Source: Euglena gracilis (Eukaryota > Euglenida > Euglenophyceae > Euglenales). From it: a stretch of 64,000 nt of DNA. The notes below the pieces were generated by a model. The model was not told the origin of the DNA and did no database searches. It saw nothing but the letters and a program-made list of their open reading frames with translations. Position 1 is the first letter of the stretch; every line of letters starts with the position of its first letter. Shown piece by piece: positions 34,519 to 44,664 of this stretch. A program made the translations under genes and the position numbers. The DNA lies in NCBI GenBank assembly GCA_039621445.1, contig CP154954.1, forward strand, positions 21,712,954 to 21,776,953. Reading direction: 5' to 3'.

Positions 34519-36504
34519 GTCGGGTCAGAAGCCCAGCACACCCCCAGATGGGGCTTTTTCGGGGGTGGGGAGCAAGGGCCTGTTGGGGGGCATTTCCTAA
34601 TGCGCCCCCCTATTGGTTGGCAGCCTATAGGCGCATCAGGGGAAGACCCATGAGGTTCAGACAGGGCTCCCTCCACCCTGCCTGTGTCCCTGCCCTGCAA
34701 GCCCACGCCTCCAAGGCTCCAAGCAGGGCGGTGCACCCCCGATGGCACGCACATCAGATGAAAAAGGTTCTGTTGTCGTGTTGAAAATGCACAAGGTTGA
34801 GACATTACGCTGATGGTGTGATGGGAGGTGCAAAAATAAAACTCTCCGTGGTGGGTGGCAGTGCCAGGGTGGCGCCGCCCTGCCTCCGCCGGGAAAGCCG
34901 CCCCACGTAAAGCCTCACGTCCCCGCCGTCCCCCTCCTCCTTCTCCAGGGCTGAACAGGAATCCCGGAAACCAACAGGTGGTGATTGTGGAGGTCCGACC
35001 CCACCACCCCCTTCCCGTTTTGCAGGGGCACCGATTTTACAGTAACGTTGTCTTCCGCCGCAGTCCGGCCCACACCATTGCTTGAGGTGTGTCCAACCCC
35101 ACCCCCTCTCGGGGGGTGACTGACTGGTTGTTGTTATTTTTGGAATGACTGACTGGTTTTGGTTTTTGGCTCCAACCCACCCCCGGGGGTGGGTTGGCCA
35201 GGATTGGCTAAAAGTGGCCACCCAGCGCCGAGGGCACCGGAAAATTTGTTGGAGCCAAAGTGGCCAACCCCCTCCCCCTTGAGGGGGTGTAGGAAGTGAC
35301 TGACTGGTTTTTGAAGTGACCCTCCTCCTTTGGATGGGACAGCCAACCCCCCAGACCGTCCCATACAGCCCTGCTCAATCCCCGTCTCTGTTGGGCACCT
35401 GCTTTGCAAGTGCCCAGGAACGTTATGCGGTGTACAGCTCTGCCTCTCTCCCCCTTGACTCGACCTGCAACGCCCCACCTGGGCACTTTCTGTGGGTTGC
35501 GCAGCGGGCTTGGGCTAAAGGGCCAACCACCACTCAGTGAGGGCAAAAGCACTCTGGAAGGGCAAAGGTGTGAAGTCAAAATTGTTGTTTTTTTGTCCAA
35601 AGAAACTATCCCAAATTTCTTTTTAATTTTAGCGGGTTTGCTTTCAGGGGAAGGCAAATCCGGGGTGGGTGATTGGGGTGGTTCTCAGGAGCAGGTGTTT
35701 TCTCAAGGCGAGGGGATGCTGCCCTCAGGGGGTCCTGCCAGCCAGCACCTTTCTTCCAGACAGTCTCCCAGCCGGACAGCCATCCCAGCCCAGACAGACA
35801 TCTCCCAGCCGGTCTGTGGAAATAAAGTTTGGATCAGCCCAGCAAAGCGCCGAAAAAAAAATAGGTGGAAAGGGTGTAAAATGACAAAAAATGTCATTTT
35901 TGAGGTTTTGAAGCTTTGGGTTTTCATGTCCAAAGTTTGGCTGAAAAATTCCAACCTTGCTGGATTTGGGCGTATTTGCTTGTTTTTTAGGGTATCCAGG
36001 TCCAGCTGCCAGCCGACTGTACCCCCACATGTCAGATGTGGGACGACGCATATGAACCCCCGCTTTCCTGCACTGCCCTTTCCCTGGGTCACCTGCATGA
36101 ATCCAGTATACCCCTTTGACCGCTGAGTGACTCAATCCCCCTTTCAGTGCAGCCCGGCGCATAAGAAGCAGGGGGGGGGGGGGGGCGACGTCAGCCGTCC
36201 CCCCCCCCAAGGATGGATATTGATATTGGGTTTAGGGGGGGTCCCGATACATTTGGATAGATTGACACACTGATATCCTCGATAAAAGTCGATAAACCGA
36301 TTTGATCATTTTGTGCCCCAATATCCTCATTTTTGTGATTTGGAGAATCCCAAAGCCGCCCAGAAAAAAACAACAACAAAAACTACGTCCCCCCCAATAG
36401 AGCCAATATTTCACAATATTTTTTTCGGCCCGATAAATTCAAGGTCGTCAATAAGGCCGATTTGGGCCGATATCCAATATCCATCTTTGCTCCCCCGTCC
36501 CCAG
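34519..36504. other. Region without supported genes
   Basis: Intron or intergenic sequence with copies of GCCAGCCAGC(A)CC and GGCTGAACAGGAATCCC motifs also seen in the array introns. GC-rich DNA at 34850-34960 contains in-frame stops. Poly-G tracts are present. Confidence 0.4.
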
Positions 36505-36836
36505 CACCAATGCCCGCCGCGACGGACCCCCAGGGGCCGCGGGCCGCGGCCTTGTGGTGCGGCGTCGTGGTCGGCGCCGCCTTGGGCTGCGGCTGCGTCA
36601 GCGTGGCGGCCAAGCCCCCGCTTGGACCGGCCGGAGGCCCCCGCTTGGACCGGCCGGAGGCCCCTGCGTCATGCCGCATGTCATGCAACCACATCACGGC
36701 ATGCCGTCATGTCATGCCGTCACAGCATGCCGCCATGTCATGCCACCACGTCACGTCATGCCGTCACGCCATGCCGTCGCGTCATGCTGTCACGTCATGT
36801 CGCCCCTGGGACCTGTGGGACGACCTCGGGTGTTGA
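36505..36836 (+). CDS. Candidate exon with a membrane segment, possibly terminal
   Basis: The acceptor CCCCGTCCCCAG opens a phase 1 frame that runs to TGA 36834-36836. Residues 1-40 (ATDPQGPRAAALWCGVVVGA and onward to CVSVAAKPP) hold a Cys-containing hydrophobic helix and have strong G/C third positions. After 36620 the DNA becomes tandem repeats (a 24-bp GGACCGGCCGGAGGCCCCCG-type unit, then CATGCCGTCA-type repeats). The C-terminal Cys/His/Met-rich part is therefore doubtful. The exon may end earlier at a donor I cannot identify. Confidence 0.35.
36660..36805 (+). repeat. CATGCCGTCA-type tandem repeat
   Basis: A ten- to eleven-base period of CATGCCGTCA/CATGCCGCCA with variants over about 145 bp, following two 24-bp GC-rich units at 36610-36660. 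Confidence 0.75.
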
Positions 36837-38533
36837 GGTAGGTGGTGGGGGAGGGGCGGGTCAATGTGGTGGGGGGGGTCTGGACCACCCCAAGATGTTG
36901 GGAGGGGGTCCAGGACCCAAACCTGGTTGCCAGCCAAAGTTTCAAGATTTTTCTTCTGGCGCTTCGTTCCGGAGGTGGAAAAAAATTGCATTTTCGCGGA
37001 TTTTCGCGGATTTTTTTTTGAATTTTTAGCTTTCTTTTTAATATTTTTTAGCACTCTTCAGCACTTTTATGTTTTGGTGATTTCTCACCTTTTTGATCAT
37101 TTCTTGATGTTTCTTTTTTTTGCATTTTTTGTTTTTTCTGAAAGGTTCATTTTTTTCAGAAAAATTCACATTTCAAAAACATTTTTTTTAAATTGTTCGC
37201 GAGTTCTCCCAGAGTTTCCTTGGGGGCGGTAGTTTGCTGAAAACAAATGTGAAGGCTTGAATTTTTTTCCTTGACATTAATTTTTTACATGACTTCAGAA
37301 TTTAATTTGAATTTCAAAGTATTTGTGTATGTTTAATTTGTGTTTTTCCCTCATCAATCCTCTTTTCCATCAATCTTTCAAGCCTCTAAACCATTTTCTT
37401 TTCTAAACCATTTTCGATTGATTTTTTTGTTTTTGCAGTCTTTTTTTTTGTTTTTTCCCCACCTCTCATTTTTTTAAGGGAAAATAAAGAATAATTGTGG
37501 TGGATTTGTGGTATTTGAAATCATTAATTTTTGATATCCGTTAATGTATTTTTGTCTCCTATTAGTCTCATAAAACATTCAAACTGCAGAAAATTATTTT
37601 CCTGCATATTTAAAAAAAATTGAAAAAAATTAAATAAATGTTCTTCCTGAATACAAAAAAAGACACAACAAATCTCATTCCCCCCCCCTCAAAAACCAAT
37701 TAAAATTACAAAGGTCTCTTGTCTCTTATATCTTTTGAGTTCTTTACTCACAAGTATTTTTATCAAGAATAATTTATTTCTGGTGTTGTTTTGTTGTTTT
37801 TAAGAACGTTAAAAAAATATTTTTTCAAATGCTGAATTTTCATTGATTTATGTTTTCAGATTGATCCGTTTGTTTTTTTTTTGTCTTGTGCTGAAGCATT
37901 CGAGAATTCCCATACTTTTATGACGCAACGGTGATAAAATGCAATAAAATTTAGAAAAATGTAAAAAAAAATATTGGAACAAAGTTTTGTGTGCATTTTT
38001 TTTTTGAATTCAGGATTTCTTTTTGTATTTTGGGAATTTCGGGTATTTTCTTTGGTTCATAATGTGGTGAAGGTGAAGAATGACAATTTTTGACATTATC
38101 TTCGAAAAATTCAGGGTTCTTTCAACAATTGTTCACCGGTGTCTTCACCCTCGGCCGTTTCCCGAACCAAAAAAATATCTTAAAACCTCGTCGGTTTCGA
38201 GGAAGGGGGAGTCTGACCTTCATAGGGTTTCCCATACATCCCTGTGCAGCCCCCACCTCACGACCACGTTCAAATCCACCCACACCGCAACGGGAGAGAC
38301 ACACAAACGCCCACACAGACCATTAATTTGCCACCCATTTTCTCAACACAGGACAAATGTTTATTTTTTGGGAAAATGAGCAGAAAAGGCAGGGATGAAC
38401 AGGCAGACAGGTGTTTTTTTTTACACCAACCATATAAAGGCTTTGGGCCAAAAAAAAAATAATTTGGCAATATTTTGGCAATATTTTGGCAAACCACACA
38501 CCCAATAAATTTCTGAAAGATGGGGACTTGCAG
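36837..38533. other. AT-rich non-coding region
   Basis: T-rich sequence (37000-38060) with many T-runs, no codon bias and no long ORF. Nothing is recognised. Confidence 0.5.
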
Positions 38534-38673
38534 GCGATCCACGCCGGCGCACAGGACGGCCAGCAGATGCGTGCGGTTGCCAGCCGTGTGGTGGTGCGGA
38601 TGGCCCACAGCCAGGCGGCAAACAATGTGTTTAACACAGCGAACCACCACTCCGGCCGCTATGGCAGCCCCAG
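38534..38673 (+). CDS. Exon of an unrecognised gene (phase 0 to 2)
   Basis: Between GGGACTTGCAG and GTGTTT: 140 nt encoding AIHAGAQDGQQMRAVASRVV then VRMAHSQAANNVFNTANHHS and on to GRYGSP. Of 46 full codons nearly all end in G or C, which separates it clearly from the AT-rich flanks. The amphipathic helix-like stretch (QQMRAVASRVVVRMAHSQAAN) suggests a folded protein. Its phase 2 donor matches the phase 2 acceptor at 39525. I do not recognise the family. Confidence 0.55.
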
Positions 38674-39524
38674 GTGTTTGTCTTCAAACTGGCGCGAATG
38701 CGGTGTTGTTGTTTTTTTACACACGAGAGAGATCCCAGTGGTGTCATCCACTCCTCCATATCAGTCATATTGTTACATGCTGTCAGTGAAAAGGCCTCCC
38801 CATCAAAGCACATCAGTTTTGTCCAGGTTTTATCCCCTCTGTGGCGTTGGTTTGGATTAACTTGCAATCGTCCCCCCCCCAACCAGTGCACATATCTGGT
38901 GCTCAAGTGATTGTGCACCTCCAGAGCAGCCAAAATCATGGCTTTGATGAGTGACCCCCCTAGGCCAAAAATCCATCGGGAGAGACTTTTTTAAAAAAAA
39001 TGAAGCTGTTGATTGCTTTTTTGCCATAGATAGACTAATTTTTTTCCAGTGAAAAAAGCTTGTAAAACGCCCATTTCGAGGACCTTTGGTGTGTCCTTAA
39101 TAAGTGTGCATCCCTGGCGTTCTGAAACAATGTATTTTCACAAATTTCTGCATCTGCATTATTGAGGGATTATTTGTGACAGCTTTTTTTCCCCAGCGCA
39201 AGCTTTTTCTGCGTGTGGTATTATCTTTCTTTATTGCTTTATGATATTTCACGCCATGCATAATGTGCTTCATTTAACTGGCCAGAATCGCAGTCAATTG
39301 AAGTCATTTTCAAAAGCCCAGCGGCATAATGGGGCCCTGCACATTGCAAGGTATGTCTAACCTGTAATTCAATGCCATTGGGGGGGGCCATCCCACCATG
39401 TTTTCACCGTTTGTCATTGCAATGATGGGACGGTGTCCATCTGTGCAATGCCCAGACTCCTTTACACCCATCTCCACCATTCTGATGCACACGGTGGAAG
39501 CCTCACCCTTTTCTGCCTCTGCAG
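38674..39524. other. Intron between the two exons of the unrecognised gene
   Basis: About 850 bp, AT-rich, GT...AG. No other feature. Confidence 0.45.
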
Positions 39525-39666
39525 CACTGGGGACGGCACCGGTTCCCCCGCCCATGCTTTCTTCGCGGACATCACCTACCGCCTTGGCTCTTTCTCCTTG
39601 GTGCGCCATCCCGACTGCCGTCGTCACATTCAAAGTTTGGGAGTGGTCGCGGTTTTCGCATTTTGA
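39525..39666 (+). CDS. Terminal exon of the unrecognised gene
   Basis: After TGCCTCTGCAG (phase 2) it encodes TGDGTGSPAHAFFADITYRL then GSFSLVRHPDCRRHIQSLG and ends at TGA 39664-39666. The bias to C at third positions is strong until about 39635 and weaker in the last ten codons. Contains RHPDC and a further His/Arg cluster, possibly metal-binding, but no known motif. It joins 38534-38673 in phase, giving at least 93 residues of continuous C-terminal protein. Confidence 0.55.
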
Positions 39667-40747
39667 CATTGTGGTGTCTGCCCCTCACCCCTTCCTATTT
39701 TTTCGGAGGCGCCGATGTGGTAAACCATTTCCATGTTTCATACCTTTTCATGTTCCATGGACGACGGTGGGATATTTTTCTTCAAAGTTGCATATGGCAG
39801 ATAGTTTGGATGAGTACAGCACGGACAAATAACACAAAATAAAAATGATAGGGAAAAAATTGACGGGGAAAAATGATGGGAAAAATTCTTTTTTGGAAAA
39901 TTTAATGATGGGATAATTCAACTTCACAGAAATCGGTGGTAGACAGGGGGGAGTAGGGGGTCAGACCACACCCCCTCCCCCTTTCCGACGGAGGACCTCT
40001 GGACCCCCCCTGGAAATCAAAAAATTCTCCGGCGTTTGGTGCCGGAATGGATGAAAATTTTGGTGAATGTTTTGGCCGATTTTTCAAAAGGCGTGCAAAA
40101 ACGCAACTTTGGCACCTTTCAAGGCACGAAAATTTTTCTGGCGCTTCACACCGACGATTTTTTGCTCGGGGGGAGGGGGGTCCAGGCCCCCCCCCCCCCC
40201 CCACTCACATAACGCCCTGCCTGTGGGGGGGTTCCAGCCAGCCAGCCAACACTTTTTCTCCAGCAGCTCCCAACTGGGCTGTGGAACCCCCCAGGGGTCC
40301 AGTGGCAATAAAGTTTTCACAGCCCTGCTTTGCTGGGCTGAGCCGAAAGATTTTTCGGCACAAAGCGCCGAGAATTTCGCAAAAAAAAAAAGGTTCAAAA
40401 GTGGTGCCAAAAATGGCCTTTTTGAGGGTTTGGGGGGGTTACCCCAAAAGCTTGGCTGTCAAAAATGTATCCCGGCTGGATCTGGGCTTCTTCCTACTTT
40501 CAGGTTCCAGCCAGGTCCAGCCCAGCAGCCGACCCAGTAGGACCCACCCCCTGGACCCCCTTCCCGAAGGGGGGGGTCCACCCAGCACCCTTCATCCAAC
40601 CGGAACTTTTCCCCCGCCGGCTGTCTGGACCCCCCAGGGGGGCTCAAGGAATTCCCTCGCTGCGAGCAATTCCCAACCAGGCTTTCCCGTCCAATCTCAG
40701 TGCGGAGGGGCGCCTCCGCGCAGCCGCTCTCCCTCTTCCTTTCGCAG

Positions 40748-40862
40748 GCCATGGTGGTGGCGATGGGCCTGCTGGCCGCGCTCCGCCTCGTGGTCGGCCC
40801 AAAGGGGCAGGACCTCGCCCCACTGCCTGCCCCCATGGCGATGGCCAGCACGTCGGGCTACC
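40748..40862 (+). CDS. rbcX: RbcX, first or second exon
   Basis: Acceptor TTCCTTTCGCAG, then AMVVAMGLLAALRLVVGPKG and an Ala/Met/Pro-rich linker ending ASTSGY. It leaves in phase 1 at GTGTGT (40863). This matches the phase 1 acceptor of the next exon and places a conserved-looking tyrosine/histidine just before helix 1. The hydrophobic, Ala-rich start would suit the end of a plastid-targeting peptide. A phase 0 donor at 40895 (147-nt exon) is an alternative but would not fit the next exon. The start codon may be ATG 40751 or lie in an upstream exon I could not find. Confidence 0.45.
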
Positions 40863-41281
40863 GTGTGTGCCCCTTCCTCACAGCACCGTTGGAGGTTACC
40901 GCCGCCTTTTGGGAAGCGGACGTTTCCAACGTTCATTTTTTGCACCTGATCCAAGGGATTCCAGCCTCTTGTTCTCGTGGCGAGTTTGATGCGTTGCATG
41001 ATTTGGCTCTCACATCGAACATAATGACCTCCTGCCCTACCTTGCAATCTTGGCCTTTATTTCCCGTTTTTTCCGGCCGTTTGAGGCTCGAGCAAATTAC
41101 CCCCCCCCCCAATTCACCCCAGGTTCAAGTTTTCGAATGCAAATATATTTCAGTCATACGGGGGTTGACACTGAACCTACAGGTGCCTGGTGACCAGTTG
41201 TATTCTCTGTCCTATCAGCTGAGAAGGAGAGGTCTGGGAGTGAGGCCCCGCCAAAGCGGATGAGTGATCAGGATTGCACAG

Positions 41282-41327
41282 ACGTGGAGAACCACCTGAT
41301 GAATTACCTGACCTACAAGGCAGCAAG
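41282..41327 (+). CDS. rbcX: RbcX, helix-1 exon
   Basis: 46 nt between GATTGCACAG and GTGCGG, phase 1 to phase 2. Encodes VENHLMNYLTYKAA plus two bases. The YLTYxA motif is the signature of helix 1 of RbcX, the dimeric chaperone that clamps the C-terminal tail of the Rubisco large subunit during assembly of form I Rubisco. Its two tyrosines line the peptide-binding groove in known RbcX proteins. The next exon continues helix 1 in frame. Confidence 0.7.
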
Positions 41328-42442
41328 GTGCGGACACGGCAACAATATCCCCATATTGATGAGACTCCGGGGGGGGGTCCTAAATGAGGGGGCGGTCGTA
41401 GGTAAGGTGGTGTTAAAATTTTCGCAACCTGCAACCTGCGACTGGGGGGGGTCGTAAATGAAGGGTGGTCCGTACGACAAGGGGGGGGGGCAGGGAAGAT
41501 AGCCATCAGCATGATCATCATGTCCACTACTACAAAAACTTCACAATTTCACTATCTAAATTTCACTCAGCTTACCTAAGCTTCTCATATTCACTAAAGA
41601 AGCTCCACAAATTCACAAAAATAATTGATTTGGATATGAAGGAAAATGGAAAACATTCAGCTTAACCGAAAGCGGGCGAACAATCCAAATAATAACCCCC
41701 ACCCAGGAGTAAAATCTATATGGCCACTCTTCAGGTCGCAGGTTGCAGGTTATGGGGGTGTTACGACCACCCCTCCCGGTCACAGGTTGCAGGAACCCGG
41801 TCGTACGACAGGGGGGGGGGGGCGGGTACAAGTAATTCAGATCTCCATGCAAAGGATATTGGTTTCCAGCAAAAGACGTCATATACCAAAAGGGTATTTT
41901 GTTGAATTTTTCTGAAGAAGTAGTTCATTGGAAGTCCAGGAACTCGCCAAAATTTTGGGGCCTTTTAAAGGATTTTGTCCTTTTTTTTCAGCCACCAATT
42001 TTGTTGGAGCCAATTTGATCTACCCCTCCCTCGGCCCAACCTCAGAAAGCGCCTTGATGCCCCCGTGGCACGATGCAGGACAGGAATAATATCGCCGTTG
42101 AGGGTTGAGGGTGCTTCAGATCCCCCCGCCCTTTCTGCAAATGCTTTCTGTTCCTTTCTGTTCCCGAAAGGCACCAGGGAGGTCTTTCCCAAACCCTTGC
42201 ACGTTGGGCCTTCTGCAGCTGGTCGCTCACCAGTGCCGTCGCCCCATCTTTCGGGTTTAACCGGGATGCCGGACCCTTTCTGAGGCGAGTCCCCCTTTTT
42301 TGGGTTCAATACCCAAACCCCAACGATCATTGGGTTGATTGTTGGGGTTTGGGTATTGAACCCAAAATTTGTGATTTGATTGGGGGGGAAGGGGGTTGTT
42401 GCCGAGTCGGGTTCGGTTGACACCCATGGTATGGGTCCCCAG
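41328..42442. other. RbcX intron with short repeats
   Basis: Contains two similar blocks with CGCAACCTGCAACCTGCGAC and CGTACGACAGGGGGGGGGGG motifs (41395-41495, 41730-41825, opposite orientations). It also contains the dyad at 42299-42366. No other gene. Confidence 0.5.
42299..42366. repeat. 68-bp hairpin in the RbcX intron
   Basis: Arms of about 30 nt (42299-42329 and 42337-42366) are reverse complements with two mismatches at the loop end. The outer sequence is TTTGGGTTCAATACCCAAAC and the loop is about 7 nt. Confidence 0.85.
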
Positions 42443-42574
42443 GATCGTGCTGACCCAGCTGGTGGAGACGGACCTCAGCCCCATGAAGGCGGACTACATG
42501 TGGTTCCGGCACTTCTGCCTCGAGAACTCCATGACCGACTCCGAGGGTTTCCTGAAGAAGCTGAGCACCACCCG
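42443..42574 (+). CDS. rbcX: RbcX, helices 1-3 exon
   Basis: Between GGGTCCCCAG and GTGGCT, phase 2 to phase 2, 132 nt. Encodes IVLTQLVETDLSPMKADYMW then FRHFCLENSMTDSEGFLKKLSTT. Joined in phase after YLTYKAAR it gives the RbcX pattern R.VL.QL.ET followed by a variable helix and a [D/E]...FL..L element. The Gln and Glu of QLxET are conserved surface contacts in characterised RbcX dimers. Reading on past 42574 reaches a stop at 42590, but splicing at 42574 rebuilds an Arg codon with the next exon and extends the homology. Confidence 0.75.
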
Positions 42575-42713
42575 GTGGCTTTCCCCTTGAGCGGCAATCA
42601 TCCCAAAAGTCATCTCGATGCTGTCCCGTTCTCTTCCCAGTGCTTGTGTCAGCTCCTTGGGATGGATCGCGCGACCAGAAGTTCCAGTCGGCTTCCTGAT
42701 ACTCCCCAGCAAG

Positions 42714-42800
42714 CACCTATGCCGACCGCAGCCGACCGCAGCCGACCGCGGCTTTGGTGACTGTCATAGGTAGGGTGCCGCAGCCGACCGCAGATTTTTT
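42714..42800 (+). repeat. GCCGACCGCA decamer element, site 3
   Basis: CACCTATG, three tandem decamers, a 16-nt spacer, CTGTCATAGGTA, then one further decamer. It lies in the last RbcX intron. Confidence 0.7.
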
Positions 42801-43250
42801 CCCCCAAGTCCACATTTATTGTCACATGACAATGAGTAAGTGGATTGTTTTTTAAGCAAGGGCTTGTGAAGTTGATGCTTTTCTGGGCAAGCATTGCCAC
42901 ACAATGATTGGATTTTCTCCTTTGAGAGGTTTGATGTTTCAGTCTTTCATGGCATTGCAGATGCGGATTGCCATTAAGGAGTTTATTGCTAGTTCTTTGT
43001 TCTGTGTTCTCTTTGACAAGCGATGGCGCGAAATCATCCAAACTGATGACTGTCTCAACATGTCTAATGGCACCCTTGACGCCCTTTTGTTTGTGAAAAT
43101 GAATCGGCGTCTCTACAACGTTAGCGCCTGACCGGTGGTCGGACGCCGGAGAAGATTGTGTTGTCCCTCATGGTATTGCATTTTGGGAGTAACCACGTGT
43201 TCTTTTCTTTTGTCATCGGTGGTTTTGTCATCCAAGAGTGGGCAAATAAG

Positions 43251-43320
43251 TGCTGACCGCAGCCAACCCGCTGCCGACCGCAGCCGACCGCGGAAAAAAA
43301 TTTGGCCCTGACCATAGGTG
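43251..43320 (+). repeat. GCCGACCGCA decamer element, site 4
   Basis: Four degenerate decamers then a short A/T spacer and CCATAGGTGCC. Also in the last RbcX intron, 0.5 kb after site 3 and in the same orientation. Confidence 0.65.
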
Positions 43321-43582
43321 CCTGCTCCCCAGGAGAAGGAAAATGGGAAACATGAGATTGGCCAAAGTGCTCACCGGCTGAAACATCATGCCTTTTGTTG
43401 TGGTGGTCATCAATTTTTTGTAATGATGCGAACTCGAAGAGTCGAGGTCTAGTTTGCGTTAGCACGAGTGCTCTTGGCGGCGTCGTTCTGCTTCGTCACT
43501 GTGTCGCAATCCCGCCACGAGGCGGACGCTCCACCCAGCCCCACGCCCCCGGGCTGTGTGTGTGACGTCCTTACCTCCGCAG

Positions 43583-43787
43583 GCCGTCCTTCGCGGAGCG
43601 CCTGATGGTGACCCGGCTCGACGCCTTCACGCAGTGGTCGAAGGGCTATGCGGAGGGCCACATGCGGCAGCGGCTGCTGGACAGCGACCTGCGCGTGCGG
43701 AAGCACCAGCTGGCCGCCGCCATCCAGCTGGAGGCGCGGGGCCGGACCCCCGTGGGGAGGGCCGCGGAGGAGAGGGGCGAGCCCTGA
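43583..43787 (+). CDS. rbcX: RbcX, terminal exon
   Basis: After CTTACCTCCGCAG (phase 2), 67 codons to TGA 43785-43787. Begins PSFAERLMVTRLDAFTQWSK then GYAEGHMRQRLLDSDLRVRK. FAERLMVTR corresponds to the LALRIMxVR segment of RbcX, whose Arg is a conserved Rubisco-binding residue. The following Arg/Leu-rich helix matches the long C-terminal helix. The last 25 residues (AIQLEARGRTPVGRAAEERG) are a charged tail without a known counterpart. The mature protein would be about 150-165 residues, in the usual RbcX range. It acts in the plastid on newly folded RbcL. Third positions are almost all G or C. Confidence 0.75.
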
Positions 43788-44386
43788 CGGCGGCTGCGGA
43801 GCGCGCAACATCGTGAGTGACAGCAGTCACACCCCCAGCATTTCCGGAGGCACTTGGGTTTTGGGGATGGCTGGGCAGTTGCTGTTTCATTTGGCCATCA
43901 TTTGCGTTGTCAGGTAGTGACCAACTTCTGGAGACCATCTCCCAAAGAATCTGCAGTTCGAACCAATTACATGGAAATGACAAGTTCAAGTGTTGGTTTT
44001 TTGTGGGGTGGTCCCGGGTGTCATTTTTCGCCCGAAGTCCTGGCCCAAGGGACGGTGTTATTTGGGGGGTTGTACTCCTGAAATCTTTTGAAGTCGAAAA
44101 AGGAGGGCCAAAAGTGAGCTATGTGGCGTGAGGAATGGTTGAACACCTCTTGTGCATTTTCCCAAAAGAAAGTTTTGTCAAAGGTTGCGGGAATGAAGGG
44201 GAGGGGAAGACTTGCACTGGTTTTTGCACATTTGACAGCAACACGTTCGGAGTTCTTGGAGAGCCTTGCTCTTGTGTTGCCGTGGAGAGCTTGCGAAGTC
44301 GGACCCTCAGGGGGAGCATCATTTGAGGGGAGGGTTTAAATGGGCAGGAGGGGGAATTTGCCCTGTTTACACAAATGAATTTTGTG
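43788..44386. other. Spacer after RbcX
   Basis: No gene is seen; small ORFs lack codon bias. It contains the presumed 3' UTR of the RbcX gene, but no convincing polyadenylation signal can be assigned. Confidence 0.35.
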
Positions 44387-44664
44387 AGGCAGCCCGAAAC
44401 TACTGGCCCCCCCCGGGGGGGCCCAGTAGTTAATCCGGGGGGTCAGAATAGTTTCTTTGCGTTAATGATGGAATAGGGTTAGGTGCGCGACTTAGGCTTA
44501 GGGTTAGGCCTAATTAATAGACGGGTGTTCGGTGTACAAGTTAGGCCTAACCCTAAGCCTAAGTCGCGCACCTAACCCTATTCCATCACTAACGCAAAAA
44601 AAAAATTTTGACCCCCCGGATTAACTACTGGCCCCCCCCCGGGGGGGCTAGTTTCGGGCTGCCT
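44387..44664. mobile_element. 278-bp foldback element with TTTGTG target duplication
   Basis: Two arms of about 120-125 nt are reverse complements along nearly their whole length. The outer end is AGGCAGCCCGAAAC, and the arms also contain C/G runs, TTAACTACTGG, and the telomere-like AGGCTTAGGGTTAGGCCTAA. A 30-nt loop (about 44515-44544) joins them. The element is flanked on both sides by TTTGTG (44381-44386 and 44665-44670), a perfect 6-bp duplication. No ORF, so it is non-autonomous. Structure and duplication indicate a recent insertion. Confidence 0.9.

Noticed and set aside
34850-34960. GC-rich stretch resembling an exon
   Set aside because: In-frame stops in the phases required by neighbours, and no good donor.
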